64,000 bases of DNA, taken from the NCBI GenBank assembly GCA_030651765.1, contig JAUSBY010000005.1:310001-374000 (forward strand), read 5' to 3'. The position numbers and the translations under genes were made by a program. The notes under the pieces were generated by a model, which did no database searches, had not been told where the DNA came from, and was given only the letters and a program-made list of their open reading frames with translations. Origin of the DNA: Coriobacteriia bacterium. Lineage in GTDB: Bacteria > Actinomycetota > Coriobacteriia > Anaerosomatales > Anaerosomataceae. Positions 8,678 through 17,363 of the stretch are shown piece by piece (the first letter of the stretch is position 1; each line of letters starts with the position of its first letter).

Positions 8678-9386
8678 CGTCCCGCCCTCTTCGAAGCGCT
8701 CGCTCCCATACGCGCAGATAGTACCCATGACGACGCTCGGGATCGTCGAGGTCGGCGCCGAACGAACGGTCGCCGTCGAAGTAGATCCGGGCAACGGGAC
8801 GCTCCATGACGCACAACCCCGCCCGGTGCGCCTCGGCCCACACCTCGAGAGGGAGCGCATACCCGGGCTCAGTAAGCGTCATCGCGCGAATCGCACTCGC
8901 ACGATACGCCTTGAAGCCGCAGAACGCGTCGGTGATGGCCCAGCCGGTCACGGCATTGATCGAGGCTGTCACACGACGGTTCACGTCCTGGCGCTCGGGC
9001 GGCGCCGTGCCGATCGCGGGACTCTCCGGCAGGTATCGGCTGCCCGAGGCGATGTCGCACGATTCCAGCGCCGCAAGGAACTCAGGTATGTGCTCGGGCT
9101 CGTGCTGGCCGTCGCAGTCCATGGTGACGATCGCCTCGGCGCCGGATTCCAGGGCGCGCGAGAAACCGTCGATCAGTGAACGTCCGTATCCGAGGTTCTC
9201 GCGGTGGCTGACGACCGTGACATCGTCGCGACGAGCCAGCAGCTGAGGTGTTCCATCGGTCGATCCGTCATCTACGACGATCACGCCGCCCGTATGCACC
9301 TTTCGCACGGCGTCGAGCACCCCGGCAAGCGAGGCGGCCTCATTGTAGACGGGAAGAACGACCACACTCCCGGTGAGCAGGGTCAC
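8670..9386 (-). CDS. Family 2 glycosyltransferase, polyprenyl-phosphate-sugar synthase-like
   Basis: The 238-residue protein has a GT-A fold signature: VVLPVYNEA at the start, VIVVDDGSTDGT, and the metal-binding DCDGQHEP at about residue 96. It resembles dolichol-phosphate-mannose synthase-like enzymes that transfer sugar from a nucleotide donor to a polyprenyl phosphate. There is no C-terminal membrane domain, so it would be cytoplasmic or peripheral. GTG 9386 directly abuts the OsmC stop codon, and the 3' end overlaps the deacetylase start. It is not BshA-like (BshA is a GT4 enzyme), so it cannot simply be read as the missing first bacillithiol step. Confidence 0.85.
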   Translation of the reverse strand: MTLLTGSVVVLPVYNEAASLAGVLDAVRKVHTGGVIVVDDGSTDGTPQLLARRDDVTVVSHRENLGYGRSLIDGFSRALESGAEAIVTMDCDGQHEPEHIPEFLAALESCDIASGSRYLPESPAIGTAPPERQDVNRRVTASINAVTGWAITDAFCGFKAYRASAIRAMTLTEPGYALPLEVWAEAHRAGLCVMERPVARIYFDGDRSFGADLDDPERRHGYYLRVWERALRRGRDDG

Positions 9387-9815
9387 CTAGCACTCCGCCT
9401 CAAGGACGCGATAACTCGTGACGACCTCGACATCGGAGCCGAACATGCCCTTGACCGAGCAGTACTTGTCCTCGGAAAGCTCGATCGCACGCGCCACGGC
9501 TTCCGGCTTGACGTCGATGCCGGTGATGACGTACTCGACCTCGATGCGTGTGTAGATCTTGGGATACTCGTCGGTTCGTTGCGTGCCCGTGACGACCAGG
9601 TCGAAGTCGGTGACCTTCTGCCGCTTCTTCTCCAGGATCGAGATGACATCCATTCCCGTGCACCCGGCCAGCCCGTAGAGCACGAGTTCCACCGGCCGTG
9701 CGCCGCTCCCGTCACCCTTGTACCCGGCGCTGGCGTCCATGACGATCCCGTGACCCGCCTCATCCCAGGCGACGAACCGCCGTTTGCCGTTCCACTTCAC
9801 GTGTACGATGTCCAT
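9387..9815 (-). CDS. OsmC-family peroxiredoxin-like protein
   Basis: This 142-residue protein is an OsmC/YhfA-type protein with both redox cysteines: AGCTGMDVISIL at about residue 52 and DKYCSVKGMF at about residue 116. The family reduces organic hydroperoxides using a thiol partner, although YhfA-type members are poorly characterised. ATG 9815 follows a clear GAGGAGG. It is the gene immediately before the glycosyltransferase and the BshB1/BshC-like pair, a neighbourhood consistent with thiol chemistry. A short hairpin (9833-9847) lies between it and the upstream PilT-like gene. Confidence 0.9.
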   Translation of the reverse strand: MDIVHVKWNGKRRFVAWDEAGHGIVMDASAGYKGDGSGARPVELVLYGLAGCTGMDVISILEKKRQKVTDFDLVVTGTQRTDEYPKIYTRIEVEYVITGIDVKPEAVARAIELSEDKYCSVKGMFGSDVEVVTSYRVLEAEC

Positions 9816-9883
9816 TCGTGCCTCCTCACGGCTCGGGCGAGGCCCGAAAGCCCCGCCCGTCAGGTCCGAACGCCCGCGCCGGC

Positions 9884-11611
9884 TCAGATCTTGCGGCCGA
9901 GCATCTGCGCGAGTTCACGCGGCTCCTTGGCCTTCTGCATGGCCTCCTCGTACGTGACCTTGCCAGCCTGGAGCAGTGATTTCAGGTGCTGGTCGAGTGT
10001 CTGCATGCCCATCGATGCACCGCCCTGGATGATCGTGGCCATCTGATGAGTCTTTCCCTCCCGAATGAGGTTGCCGATGGCCGGGATGCCGAGCATGATC
10101 TCCATCGCCATGACACGGCTGCGTCCGTCGGTCGATCGGAGTAGCGTCTGCGACAGGACGCCTTCCAGCGTCGTGGAGAGCTGCATACGGACCTGCTGCT
10201 GCTGGTGGGGCGGGAACACATCGATGATGCGGTCTACGGTCTCAGGGCCGCCTGTCGTGTGGAGCGTCGCAAGAACCAGGTGACCCGTCTCGGCCGCTGT
10301 CAGCGCCGCGGAGATGGTCTCCAGGTCGCGCATCTCACCGACGAGGATGACGTCCGGGTCTTGCCTCAAGACACGCTTCAGAGCCGCAGTGAACGAGTGT
10401 GTATCCTCGCCGACTTCCCGCTGGTTGACGTACGCGCGCTTGTTCTTATGCATGAACTCGATCGGATCCTCCATCGTGATGATGTGGACCGGCCGCGTCG
10501 AGTTGATGTGGTCGATCATGGCGGCAAGCGTGGTCGACTTACCGGACCCTGTCGGGCCCGTGACGAGGACCATCCCTCGCGGACGCTCCGCGAGGAACTT
10601 GCAGACCCGCGGAAGGCCGAGCTCCTCGAGCGTGGGGATCTTGAGCGGGATGACGCGGAAGACCGCTCCCATCGAGTTGCGCTGCTGGAAGACGTTCGTG
10701 CGGAACCGCGAGAGACCCGGGATGCTGTAGGCGAAGTCGAGCTCGAGCTCGGTCTCAAAGCGGCGCCGCTGCTCTTCAGAGAGCAGCGATAGCAGCATCT
10801 CCTGCGTGTCGCGCGGCGTCAGCACCTTCACGCTCTCTACCGCCGCGATCTCGCCACGAAGCCGGATGCCGGGAGGGCTGCCGACGGTGATGTGCAGGTC
10901 CGACCCACCCAGGTCGATCATCATGCGCAGAAGATCGTCGATGTGGGGGATATCGCTGCCCGGAGCAGGCGCACCGATGTTTGCGGCCGGCGTGCTGGCC
11001 GAGGACGTCGTGACGACCTGCGCGGCACCGTAACCCTCGGGCGCCGCCTGCGGGGCACCATAGCCGGCCGCCATCGGCTGCGACGACGTGTCACCCGCCG
11101 GCGAGGGCTGGGGGGCGCCGTAGTCTTCGGACACAGGAGGGGCCGCCTCCGGCGCTGGCACGGGCGGCACGGGCGGCACGGACGACGCAGAGCTACCGGG
11201 ATCGGCCGCTGCCGGTGTCCCGGGACCGTCCACTGTCGCCGACATCGCTCCGGCGATCTTCTGCGCCAGCGCCTCCACATCGATTGATGCCGACAGATGT
11301 GCCGCAGCGCCCGCCTGCCGCGCCTTGAGGGCGCTAGCCTCCGTCGGATCGGCGACGACGATAAGGACGGGGATGTCGGCGAGATCCTCGTCCGCCTTCA
11401 TCTCGGTAGTGAACGAATACCCGTCCATGCCTACCAGATCGCCGTCCACGAGGACCGCTCCCGGCCGGGTCTGCTTCGCGATGCCAAGCGCGCGCGGGCC
11501 CGACACGGCGCCCAGCGTCTCCACCCCGGGGATCACTGCGGCAAGAGCCACGCGCACCCGCTCGACGAAGGCCGCATCGTCGTGAACGATCAGAACCCGT
11601 GTTTCAGCCAC
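9884..11611 (-). CDS. pilT: Receiver-domain/PilT fusion ATPase (twitching motility type)
   Basis: The 575-residue protein begins at GTG 11611 behind GGGGAGG. Residues 1-125 resemble a response-regulator receiver, residues 126-225 form a Pro/Ala/Ser/Gln-rich linker, and residues 226-575 are a full PilT retraction ATPase with GPTGSGKSTTLA (Walker A), TMEDPIEF (Asp box), ILVGEMRDLETI (Walker B) and an LATLHTTGG His-box segment. PilT hexamers drive type IV pilus retraction. The receiver keeps an acidic HDD cluster and the phospho-acceptor Asp in LVDGDLVGMDG but lacks the conserved Thr/Ser and the Lys before the last helix (AHLSASID replaces a YLxKP-type motif). Normal PilT has no receiver domain, so control of retraction by phosphorylation or by a pseudo-receiver partner is inferred. 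No pilin or PilB gene is in the window. Confidence 0.9.
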   Translation of the reverse strand: MAETRVLIVHDDAAFVERVRVALAAVIPGVETLGAVSGPRALGIAKQTRPGAVLVDGDLVGMDGYSFTTEMKADEDLADIPVLIVVADPTEASALKARQAGAAAHLSASIDVEALAQKIAGAMSATVDGPGTPAAADPGSSASSVPPVPPVPAPEAAPPVSEDYGAPQPSPAGDTSSQPMAAGYGAPQAAPEGYGAAQVVTTSSASTPAANIGAPAPGSDIPHIDDLLRMMIDLGGSDLHITVGSPPGIRLRGEIAAVESVKVLTPRDTQEMLLSLLSEEQRRRFETELELDFAYSIPGLSRFRTNVFQQRNSMGAVFRVIPLKIPTLEELGLPRVCKFLAERPRGMVLVTGPTGSGKSTTLAAMIDHINSTRPVHIITMEDPIEFMHKNKRAYVNQREVGEDTHSFTAALKRVLRQDPDVILVGEMRDLETISAALTAAETGHLVLATLHTTGGPETVDRIIDVFPPHQQQQVRMQLSTTLEGVLSQTLLRSTDGRSRVMAMEIMLGIPAIGNLIREGKTHQMATIIQGGASMGMQTLDQHLKSLLQAGKVTYEEAMQKAKEPRELAQMLGRKI

Positions 11612-11767
11612 CCTACACGACCTCCCCGCCCGGCCACGTCGGCCACTCAAGACTCAACGACGACCCGGCGCCACAAGAAGCGCCGGCCCCGGTACCTGTA
11701 CCCCCTCAGTAAAGCACCTGGCAGCCGCGGCCGCTATGATGGCTGCGAACCGTAGAGAGGACCGATC

Positions 11768-13072
11768 GTGGAGCATGCACGCGTGACCATACAGAACCTA
11801 GCACACGGCGGTGACGGCGTGGCCCGGCTCGAGGACGGCCGGGCGGTGTTCGTCCGCCTGACATGCCCGGGCGATGACGCGACCATCGAGGTCACCGAGT
11901 CGCACGACCGGTGGGCGCGAGGCGAACTCCTCACGCTCCACGAGCCCTCACCGGATCGCGTGGAGCCCCCGTGCCCGTACTTCGGCACCTGCGGCGGGTG
12001 CCAGTGGCAGCATGTCTCCTACGAGCGGCAGCTGGATGCCAAGCATTCAAGCGTGGTGGAGAACCTCCGGCGGATCGGTGGCATCGCCGAGCCTGATGTC
12101 GAGCCGGTCATCCCTTCACCAGACGTCTACGGCTACCGCAACAAGATCGAGCTATCGGTCGGCGCGGGTGCGCGCGGACCGGTCTTCGGGTTCATGCGTG
12201 CGGGGAGCACCGACGTCCTGCCGATCGATGAGTGCCGACTCCTTCCTCCCCGCTCGCGGCGCCTGCCAAAGGCGCTCTCCGGCGCTCTGCGCTTCGTCGC
12301 GTCGCGGGGGGCGCTCGATATCCAGCGCGTCGCCCTGCGTGTCTCCTCCACCGGTGAGGTCTCCGTGGACCTCTGGACCGGGCCCGGTCCGTTCCCGCGA
12401 GCGGCCGTTGCCCGCGTGGTGGCCGAGTCGACCGGCGCAGCGACGGTCACGCGGGTCGTCTTCCGTGGTGCGCTTGAACGCCGCGATGTCTCACAGGTCG
12501 AGGTCCTGGCCGGCCGGGGTGCATGGTCCGAGAAGATCGACGGCGACCGCTATCTCGTGTCGGCGCCCTCATTCTTCCAGGTCAACACTGCTGCAGCGAG
12601 TCGGCTACGTGCCCGGGCACTCGAGATGCTAGCCGCCGACGGAACGATGCGGGTCGGCGACCTGTACTCAGGTGCGGGGACGTTCACGCTACCGATCGCC
12701 CGAGCCGCCGGAGAGGTCGTCGCCGTCGAAGGCTCGCGTTACGCCCTGGCGGACCTGCGCAGGAATCTCGAACGGGCGGACCTGTGGGCAGACATCGTGC
12801 CCGGCGACGCTGCACACGCGCTTGCCGACCTCGGCCACCTCGACGCGGCACTGATCGACCCTCCGCGCGCGGGGCTCGCAGACAGCGCGATGCGGGCGCT
12901 CGAGAGCGCCCGCATCGATCGAATCGTGTACGTATCCTGTGACCCTGCGACCCTCGCACGCGACGTGAAACGGCTCTCCGCCGCGGGATACGTCGGCGCG
13001 CGTTTCGCGCCGGTCGACCTGTTCCCGCAGACCTACCACATCGAGACGGTCGCACTCCTGGAACTCGGCTAG
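11768..13072 (+). CDS. rlmD: 23S rRNA (uracil-5-)-methyltransferase, RlmD/RumA family
   Basis: This 434-residue protein starts at GTG 11768 behind AGAGAGGA. It has an N-terminal TRAM domain (about 1-58), an Fe-S cysteine motif CPYFGTCGGCQWQH with a further Cys in DECRLL, the SAM site DLYSGAGTFTLPIA, and the catalytic nucleophile in YVSCDPATLARD with the general-base Glu in HIETVALLEL. It methylates a uridine at C5, using SAM, in rRNA or tRNA; RlmD, RlmC and the tRNA U54 enzyme cannot be separated by eye. Its stop overlaps the stop of the convergent cytochrome b5-like gene in a shared CTAG. Confidence 0.92.
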   Translation: MEHARVTIQNLAHGGDGVARLEDGRAVFVRLTCPGDDATIEVTESHDRWARGELLTLHEPSPDRVEPPCPYFGTCGGCQWQHVSYERQLDAKHSSVVENLRRIGGIAEPDVEPVIPSPDVYGYRNKIELSVGAGARGPVFGFMRAGSTDVLPIDECRLLPPRSRRLPKALSGALRFVASRGALDIQRVALRVSSTGEVSVDLWTGPGPFPRAAVARVVAESTGAATVTRVVFRGALERRDVSQVEVLAGRGAWSEKIDGDRYLVSAPSFFQVNTAAASRLRARALEMLAADGTMRVGDLYSGAGTFTLPIARAAGEVVAVEGSRYALADLRRNLERADLWADIVPGDAAHALADLGHLDAALIDPPRAGLADSAMRALESARIDRIVYVSCDPATLARDVKRLSAAGYVGARFAPVDLFPQTYHIETVALLELG

Positions 13073-13296
13073 ACAAGCACTCCGACCTTGGGGAAATCAA
13101 CGATGTGGACATCGTGTGGCGCATCGTCGTGCGCCGCGGTCAGGTCTGCACCGGCCTGATGCATGCCTTCGTGGTCGCCATCGGACCACATGTCGCTCCC
13201 GGACACATCGTAGACCGCGCCTTCGTACGCCACGTATGCCGCACGACCCTCCTGCCCGTCGAACTGCTTGAGATCGTCGAGTGTGAACTCCTTCAT
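13069..13296 (-). CDS. Small cytochrome b5-like haem/steroid-binding domain protein
   Basis: This 75-residue single-domain protein begins at ATG 13296. It reads FTLDDLKQFDGQEGRAAYVA, then AVYDVSGSDMW, DHEGMHQAGADLT and APHDVHIVDFP, which is the pattern of the small anaerobe b5-like proteins. His residues in HEGMHQAG and DDAPHD are candidate haem ligands. It has no membrane segment or signal, so it is probably cytoplasmic. Its role is unknown. It may be cotranscribed from the Crp-like gene side, although 70 nt separate them. The stop codon shares the palindrome CTAG with the stop of the rlmD-like gene. Confidence 0.85.
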   Translation of the reverse strand: MKEFTLDDLKQFDGQEGRAAYVAYEGAVYDVSGSDMWSDGDHEGMHQAGADLTAAHDDAPHDVHIVDFPKVGVLV

Positions 13297-13366
13297 GGAC
13301 GCCTCCTGCCCGAATCGGTGTGTTGCGCATATAGATACCCACACCGAACGTGCTGCCACCCGATCG

Positions 13367-14062
13367 CTACGTCTGTTCGACCAGATCTCGCAAAGCGAAC
13401 AGGTCGACCACGATCTTGCGGCCACGAGTCGCCACGACGCCATCCTTGCCGAGATTGGAGATGACGCGGCTCGCCGTCTCTCGCGAGGTACCCGCGAGCG
13501 TGGCGATCTCGTAGTGCGTCAGTCCCTCGATGACCGGAACGCCACGGGCCTCGTACGACGCGGTCGCGACGTTGAGCAAGACGCGCATCACCCGGTGCGT
13601 CGCATCATGAAACGCCATGTCCTCGAGACGCCCTATGAGGTCGCGCACACGACGGGACAACGCGGTTATCAGCGTGATGGCGAGCTGCGGCTGTGAGGCG
13701 ATCGCCGTGGCAAGGTCCTTAGACTCAAGCCCGAGTACCTCGACGTCGGTGGTGGCGATGACGTCGGCCGAGCGCAGTCCGGCGTCAGTGGCGCTCATCT
13801 CCCCGAAGTGCGCGGGGGCCTCGAGGTAGCTGAGCGCGAGCTCCTTACCCTCGGGTGACGCTAACGAGACCTTGACCCTGCCCGAGATGAGCATGTACAT
13901 GATCGACCCACGGTCGTTCTGGGTCAGGATGAAGGTACCGCGGGGGAACTCGCGGTAGGTGACCATCTCCGCGAGCGTCGCGAGGTCCTCACTCGGCACC
14001 TCGGCAAACATCGGAAACGCGCGAAGTTGCTCTATGATGCGGTCCTGCGAAAGAGTCGACAT
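13367..14062 (-). CDS. Crp/Fnr-family transcriptional regulator
   Basis: The 231-residue protein has an N-terminal cyclic-nucleotide-binding-type beta roll (about 15-130), a long dimerisation helix, and a C-terminal winged helix with recognition segment THYEIATLAGTSRETASRV. It contains no cysteine at all, so it is not an Fe-S FNR sensor; the effector could be a nucleotide or another small molecule. The sequence FGEMSATDAGLRSADV occupies the place of the Crp cAMP-binding FGE...RSA block, so nucleotide binding is plausible. The ribosome site is weak, and ATG 14062 is chosen by domain fit. It lies downstream of the large FAD/Fe-S oxidoreductase on the same strand. Confidence 0.9.
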   Translation of the reverse strand: MSTLSQDRIIEQLRAFPMFAEVPSEDLATLAEMVTYREFPRGTFILTQNDRGSIMYMLISGRVKVSLASPEGKELALSYLEAPAHFGEMSATDAGLRSADVIATTDVEVLGLESKDLATAIASQPQLAITLITALSRRVRDLIGRLEDMAFHDATHRVMRVLLNVATASYEARGVPVIEGLTHYEIATLAGTSRETASRVISNLGKDGVVATRGRKIVVDLFALRDLVEQT

Positions 14063-14168
14063 GATTCGCTTATCGGTCGGCGGCGGTGACGAGTCAAGTG
14101 AAACATGAAGGACCGTGGCAGTCCATGCCGCAGCCCTTCGGGGAAGTCGCACTGTCAGCGGCCCTCTG

Positions 14169-17100
14169 TCAGGTGGCCGATCCGCCGCCGCTCTCCCGGC
14201 AACGCGCCAGTGCGGCCTCGTCATCCTCCTTGCCGAGACACGTCCGGATGTACTGGAGCATCTGCGGCACGAAGTCGTCCATGATGAGCGGCAGCATGTT
14301 GGGTAGTAGCGCATCCATCGTCTGAGGCAAGAGGTCCGGCATGAGCTCTTCCATGTCCTCGGGAAGCGGACCCACGCGCCTGGAAACCTCGGCGAGCATG
14401 GCCGGCATCACCTTCGGCATCATGGCCGGCATCATCTTCGGCATCATGGCCGGCATCATCCTGCCCATCATCGCCAACCCGCCCGGAATCCGGCGCGCGG
14501 CCTTCATCATCGGCACCATGCCGGCCGGCATCGCCTTCATCATGTCCGGCAGGAGCGCCACCATGATGCTCGTGATCGACTCGGGCTTCATGAGCCAGAT
14601 GAACTTCTCGAAGTAGCCCCACATCTCGATCGCGTACGGCGTCGGGTCCTCGTGCGCGATGCCGAGGCCGTCCATCGCCAGATGCGCGAGGTCGATGACC
14701 TCCATCGGGATGTCCTTCTTGTCGATCGAATCGCGGAACTGCACCTGGCAGCAGGGGCAGAGCGCCACCATCGCGTCAGCGCCCACGTCGACAGCCTCAT
14801 CGAGGCGCATCTTGCCGAGTTCAGGCGCCACCGGCGTCTCGCCGATCAAAGTGAGCACCGAGCCGCAGCACATCGAGTCTTCGTGGTGGTGTTCCATCTC
14901 TACGAACTCAACACCCGGGATGGCCTTGATGAGATCCCGCGGCGGCCCGTAGTTGCCCTGCGCGCGGCCCATGTGACACGAGTCGTGGAACGTGAGGCGT
15001 TTGTGTACCGGATGATCGAATTCCAGCAGGCCCTCGGCGAGGGATTCGGCGACGACCTCCGAGTAGTGCTTGACCTCGAACTCGTACTCATCACCACGTT
15101 CGGCCGCCAGCTGCGCGTAGAGCTCCTTCCACACGAGACCGCACGCGGGACACGAGGTGACGATGGTCTTGGCTCCACGCCTGCGCGCCTCGGACGTGTT
15201 GTGCTCGTAGATCTCCTCGAAGACGTCCCAGCGGCCCGCGACCTTCATCGGGATACCACAGCATGCCTCGTCAGTGCCCATGTAGTTGAACTTCACGCCC
15301 GCGCGATCCAGAAGCTCGACGGTGGACTGCGCCACGTCGGTGTTCACGAGGCTCGCCGTGCAACCGGCGAAGTACAGGATGTCCGACGTGGGGTCGATCT
15401 TCGGTTTGATGTGCTCCGGAACCCAGTCGGCCCGGTGCTCCTTCTTGCTCGCCCAGATGTTGCGCTCGCCCCGGAGGGATGCCGCCATCATCTCGAACGG
15501 CGGGAAGGTCATACGGCCTTCCTCCTGGATGAGCTTGCCGCGCATGGTCATCCACGAGTGCTCGACCGGCAGCTGCAACTGGCAGCGCGTGTTGCAGACC
15601 TCACAGGTGGTGCAGACCAGGAAGGTATCCACCATGTGCTGGTCTATCTTCTCCCGGCCCTCCATGACCTCCTTGAGGTATGCGTACTTCCCTCGTGGCG
15701 AGTGACTCATCCACCCGCGCACGCTGTACTCCTCACACGTCGGCACGCAGTAGCCGCACTGGGCGCACGCGTAGCTGTAGTAGGCGACATCGCCGGGCAC
15801 TCCCCGGCGCTCCTTGAGCTGTTGCGGTCCCGACGGAGCCTTGGCAGCATTCGCGATCGGCCGCACGATGGGCTCCATCGCGCCTGCCAGACCCATGAGC
15901 GCGTTGATCGCGCCGGTGCCGAGGATCTTCTTGGGATTCATGATGTTGCGCGGATCCTGCTCGCGCTTGAACGCCTCGAGTGCGGCGTACTTCTCGGCCC
16001 CGAGCACGTTGCGGGCCTCCTGACGGAAGTACAGACCCGTCGAGTACGCGCCGCCGCGATGCTTCTTGGCGATCGCGATGACGACGAGCGAGAGGGCGAA
16101 CGCGAGGTTGAACGCGAGAGTCCGCTCGTCGTGCGGGATGAAGCCGAGCAGCACGACCTTGTCGCCGCGGCCGAGCATACCCTCGAGTACGAACGGCTGC
16201 TTGAGCTTGGCGTCGATCTCAGCCAGCACCGCCTCGAGTTCCCCGAGCGGAATAACCACCTCGGTCGGCACGATCGACGGACCCACACGCTTGAGGCGCA
16301 TGGGCGCGAAACGCTGCTCCCACTCGTGCTCGGCGGTGGCCGAGTCGAGTTCGGTCCCACCGTTGGCATCGCGGATGGCAGCGAGCGCTGCGTCGACCGC
16401 CGGTCGACGGGACTCGGGGTACGCGATCACGGCGAGGTACGCCTCGGGTAGTTCCGGCTCGAAGTGCGCGTGCTCCATCTCGTACGGGTGACCGTGCCGA
16501 TGCGGGAGGGTCCTCTTCAGCCGTACCGACTCGGGATTGAGGAAGGTGATAGACCAGATGGGCAGACGCTGCACGGAGACCGCGGCGAGCGCGGAGCTCA
16601 GGGCCGCCGCCGTCGGGAACGCGATCACGCGGTGCACCTCGGCCTCGAGCGGGCGGAGCCCGATCGTCACCTCGGTGATGATGCCGGTGATGCCCTCGGC
16701 GTCGGCGATCAGACGCTCGAGCCCCTCACCGTCGAACTCACGGACCTCGCCCGTCGGCAGCACGACGCGCGCGCCAGCGACGTTCTCCTTGAACAGTCCG
16801 TGCTCGTAGCTGCCGAAGCCGGCTCCGCCCTGGGCGAGCCAGCCGGCGACAGTGGAGGAGGGCAGCGACGAGGGGTACAGCCGCAGATCCAGCTTCCGGG
16901 CATTCAGCTTCTTCTGGAGTGGCTCCCACAGCGTTCCGCCCTCTACGCGGGCGGTCAGCGCCGACTCGTCGATATTGATCACGCGCCCCATGGCCGACAT
17001 GTCGATCACCACGGCTCCGGGTACCGGCAGGACGCCGCCGTAGCCCGATGTGGACATACCTCGCGCAACGATCTTGAGGCCCTCTTCCGCGGCGAACTTC

Positions 17101-17300
17101 ACCAGCGCAAAGACGTCGGCCTCGTGGCGGGGGCGGACGACCGCGCCGGCGATCCCGGTCGGCATGAGCGGCTTGACCAGCTTTGGGAGCGCTCCGATGT
17201 CAGAGGAGTACAACGTGCGCTCAACCCGATCGGTCCGCACTCGATCGTCACCGACGATCGACTTCAGGGCCGACTCCACACGTCCGCTGACCGCTGACAT
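14169..17300 (-). CDS. FAD-binding and Fe-S (GlcD-GlcF/D-lactate dehydrogenase-like) oxidoreductase with Met-rich tail
   Basis: The 1043-residue fusion begins at ATG 17300 behind GAAGGAGCGGG. Residues about 40-200 are an FAD_binding_4 domain (VVRPRHEADV, GGVLPVPGAVVID), about 200-470 the FAD-oxidase C domain, and about 510-580 two ferredoxin-type clusters (CAQCGYCVPTCEEY and CTTCEVCNTRCQ). About 640-850 are two CCG domains (DEACCGIP, TSCPACG, HDSCHMGRA, SMCCGS, LCPCCQ). This architecture oxidises 2-hydroxy acids such as D-lactate or glycolate and passes electrons to quinone. Residues about 900-1043 are an unusual Met/Pro-rich extension with repeats of MMPAMMPK, absent from textbook members. 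Two CsoR/CstR-like palindromes lie just upstream of the start. The substrate is inferred only. Confidence 0.9.
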   Translation of the reverse strand: MSAVSGRVESALKSIVGDDRVRTDRVERTLYSSDIGALPKLVKPLMPTGIAGAVVRPRHEADVFALVKFAAEEGLKIVARGMSTSGYGGVLPVPGAVVIDMSAMGRVINIDESALTARVEGGTLWEPLQKKLNARKLDLRLYPSSLPSSTVAGWLAQGGAGFGSYEHGLFKENVAGARVVLPTGEVREFDGEGLERLIADAEGITGIITEVTIGLRPLEAEVHRVIAFPTAAALSSALAAVSVQRLPIWSITFLNPESVRLKRTLPHRHGHPYEMEHAHFEPELPEAYLAVIAYPESRRPAVDAALAAIRDANGGTELDSATAEHEWEQRFAPMRLKRVGPSIVPTEVVIPLGELEAVLAEIDAKLKQPFVLEGMLGRGDKVVLLGFIPHDERTLAFNLAFALSLVVIAIAKKHRGGAYSTGLYFRQEARNVLGAEKYAALEAFKREQDPRNIMNPKKILGTGAINALMGLAGAMEPIVRPIANAAKAPSGPQQLKERRGVPGDVAYYSYACAQCGYCVPTCEEYSVRGWMSHSPRGKYAYLKEVMEGREKIDQHMVDTFLVCTTCEVCNTRCQLQLPVEHSWMTMRGKLIQEEGRMTFPPFEMMAASLRGERNIWASKKEHRADWVPEHIKPKIDPTSDILYFAGCTASLVNTDVAQSTVELLDRAGVKFNYMGTDEACCGIPMKVAGRWDVFEEIYEHNTSEARRRGAKTIVTSCPACGLVWKELYAQLAAERGDEYEFEVKHYSEVVAESLAEGLLEFDHPVHKRLTFHDSCHMGRAQGNYGPPRDLIKAIPGVEFVEMEHHHEDSMCCGSVLTLIGETPVAPELGKMRLDEAVDVGADAMVALCPCCQVQFRDSIDKKDIPMEVIDLAHLAMDGLGIAHEDPTPYAIEMWGYFEKFIWLMKPESITSIMVALLPDMMKAMPAGMVPMMKAARRIPGGLAMMGRMMPAMMPKMMPAMMPKVMPAMLAEVSRRVGPLPEDMEELMPDLLPQTMDALLPNMLPLIMDDFVPQMLQYIRTCLGKEDDEAALARCRESGGGSAT
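14404..14475 (-). repeat. Three tandem 24-bp units encoding Met-rich MMPAMMPK repeats
   Basis: Three consecutive 24-bp units at 14404-14427, 14428-14451 and 14452-14475 differ at few positions; the third is the most diverged. In the minus-strand gene they encode an eight-residue unit with four methionines and two prolines, at about residues 942-966 of the oxidoreductase. Near-identical DNA suggests recent slippage expansion. Confidence 0.85.
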
Positions 17301-17329
17301 ATATCCCGCTCCTTCATGCTCGCCATAGG

Positions 17330-17345
17330 GTACCCCAGGGGGTAT
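17330..17345. promoter_or_regulatory. CsoR/CstR-like operator box 1
   Basis: GTACCCCAGGGGGTAT is a near-perfect inverted repeat (TACCCC/GGGGTA) 30 nt upstream of the Met-tailed oxidoreductase start. It matches 14 of 16 positions of the box at 60823. The pattern is that of CsoR (copper) and CstR (persulfide) operators; no such regulator gene is in the window. Confidence 0.5.
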
Positions 17346-17363
17346 CGCACACACCGGCCAAGG

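Noticed and set aside
14404-14475. Tandem repeats as a CRISPR array
   Set aside because: The units are contiguous without spacers and encode a protein repeat.
14652-16451. 599-codon open frame antisense to the FAD/Fe-S oxidoreductase
   Set aside because: The sense strand holds two ferredoxin motifs and CCG domains in order; the antisense product has none.
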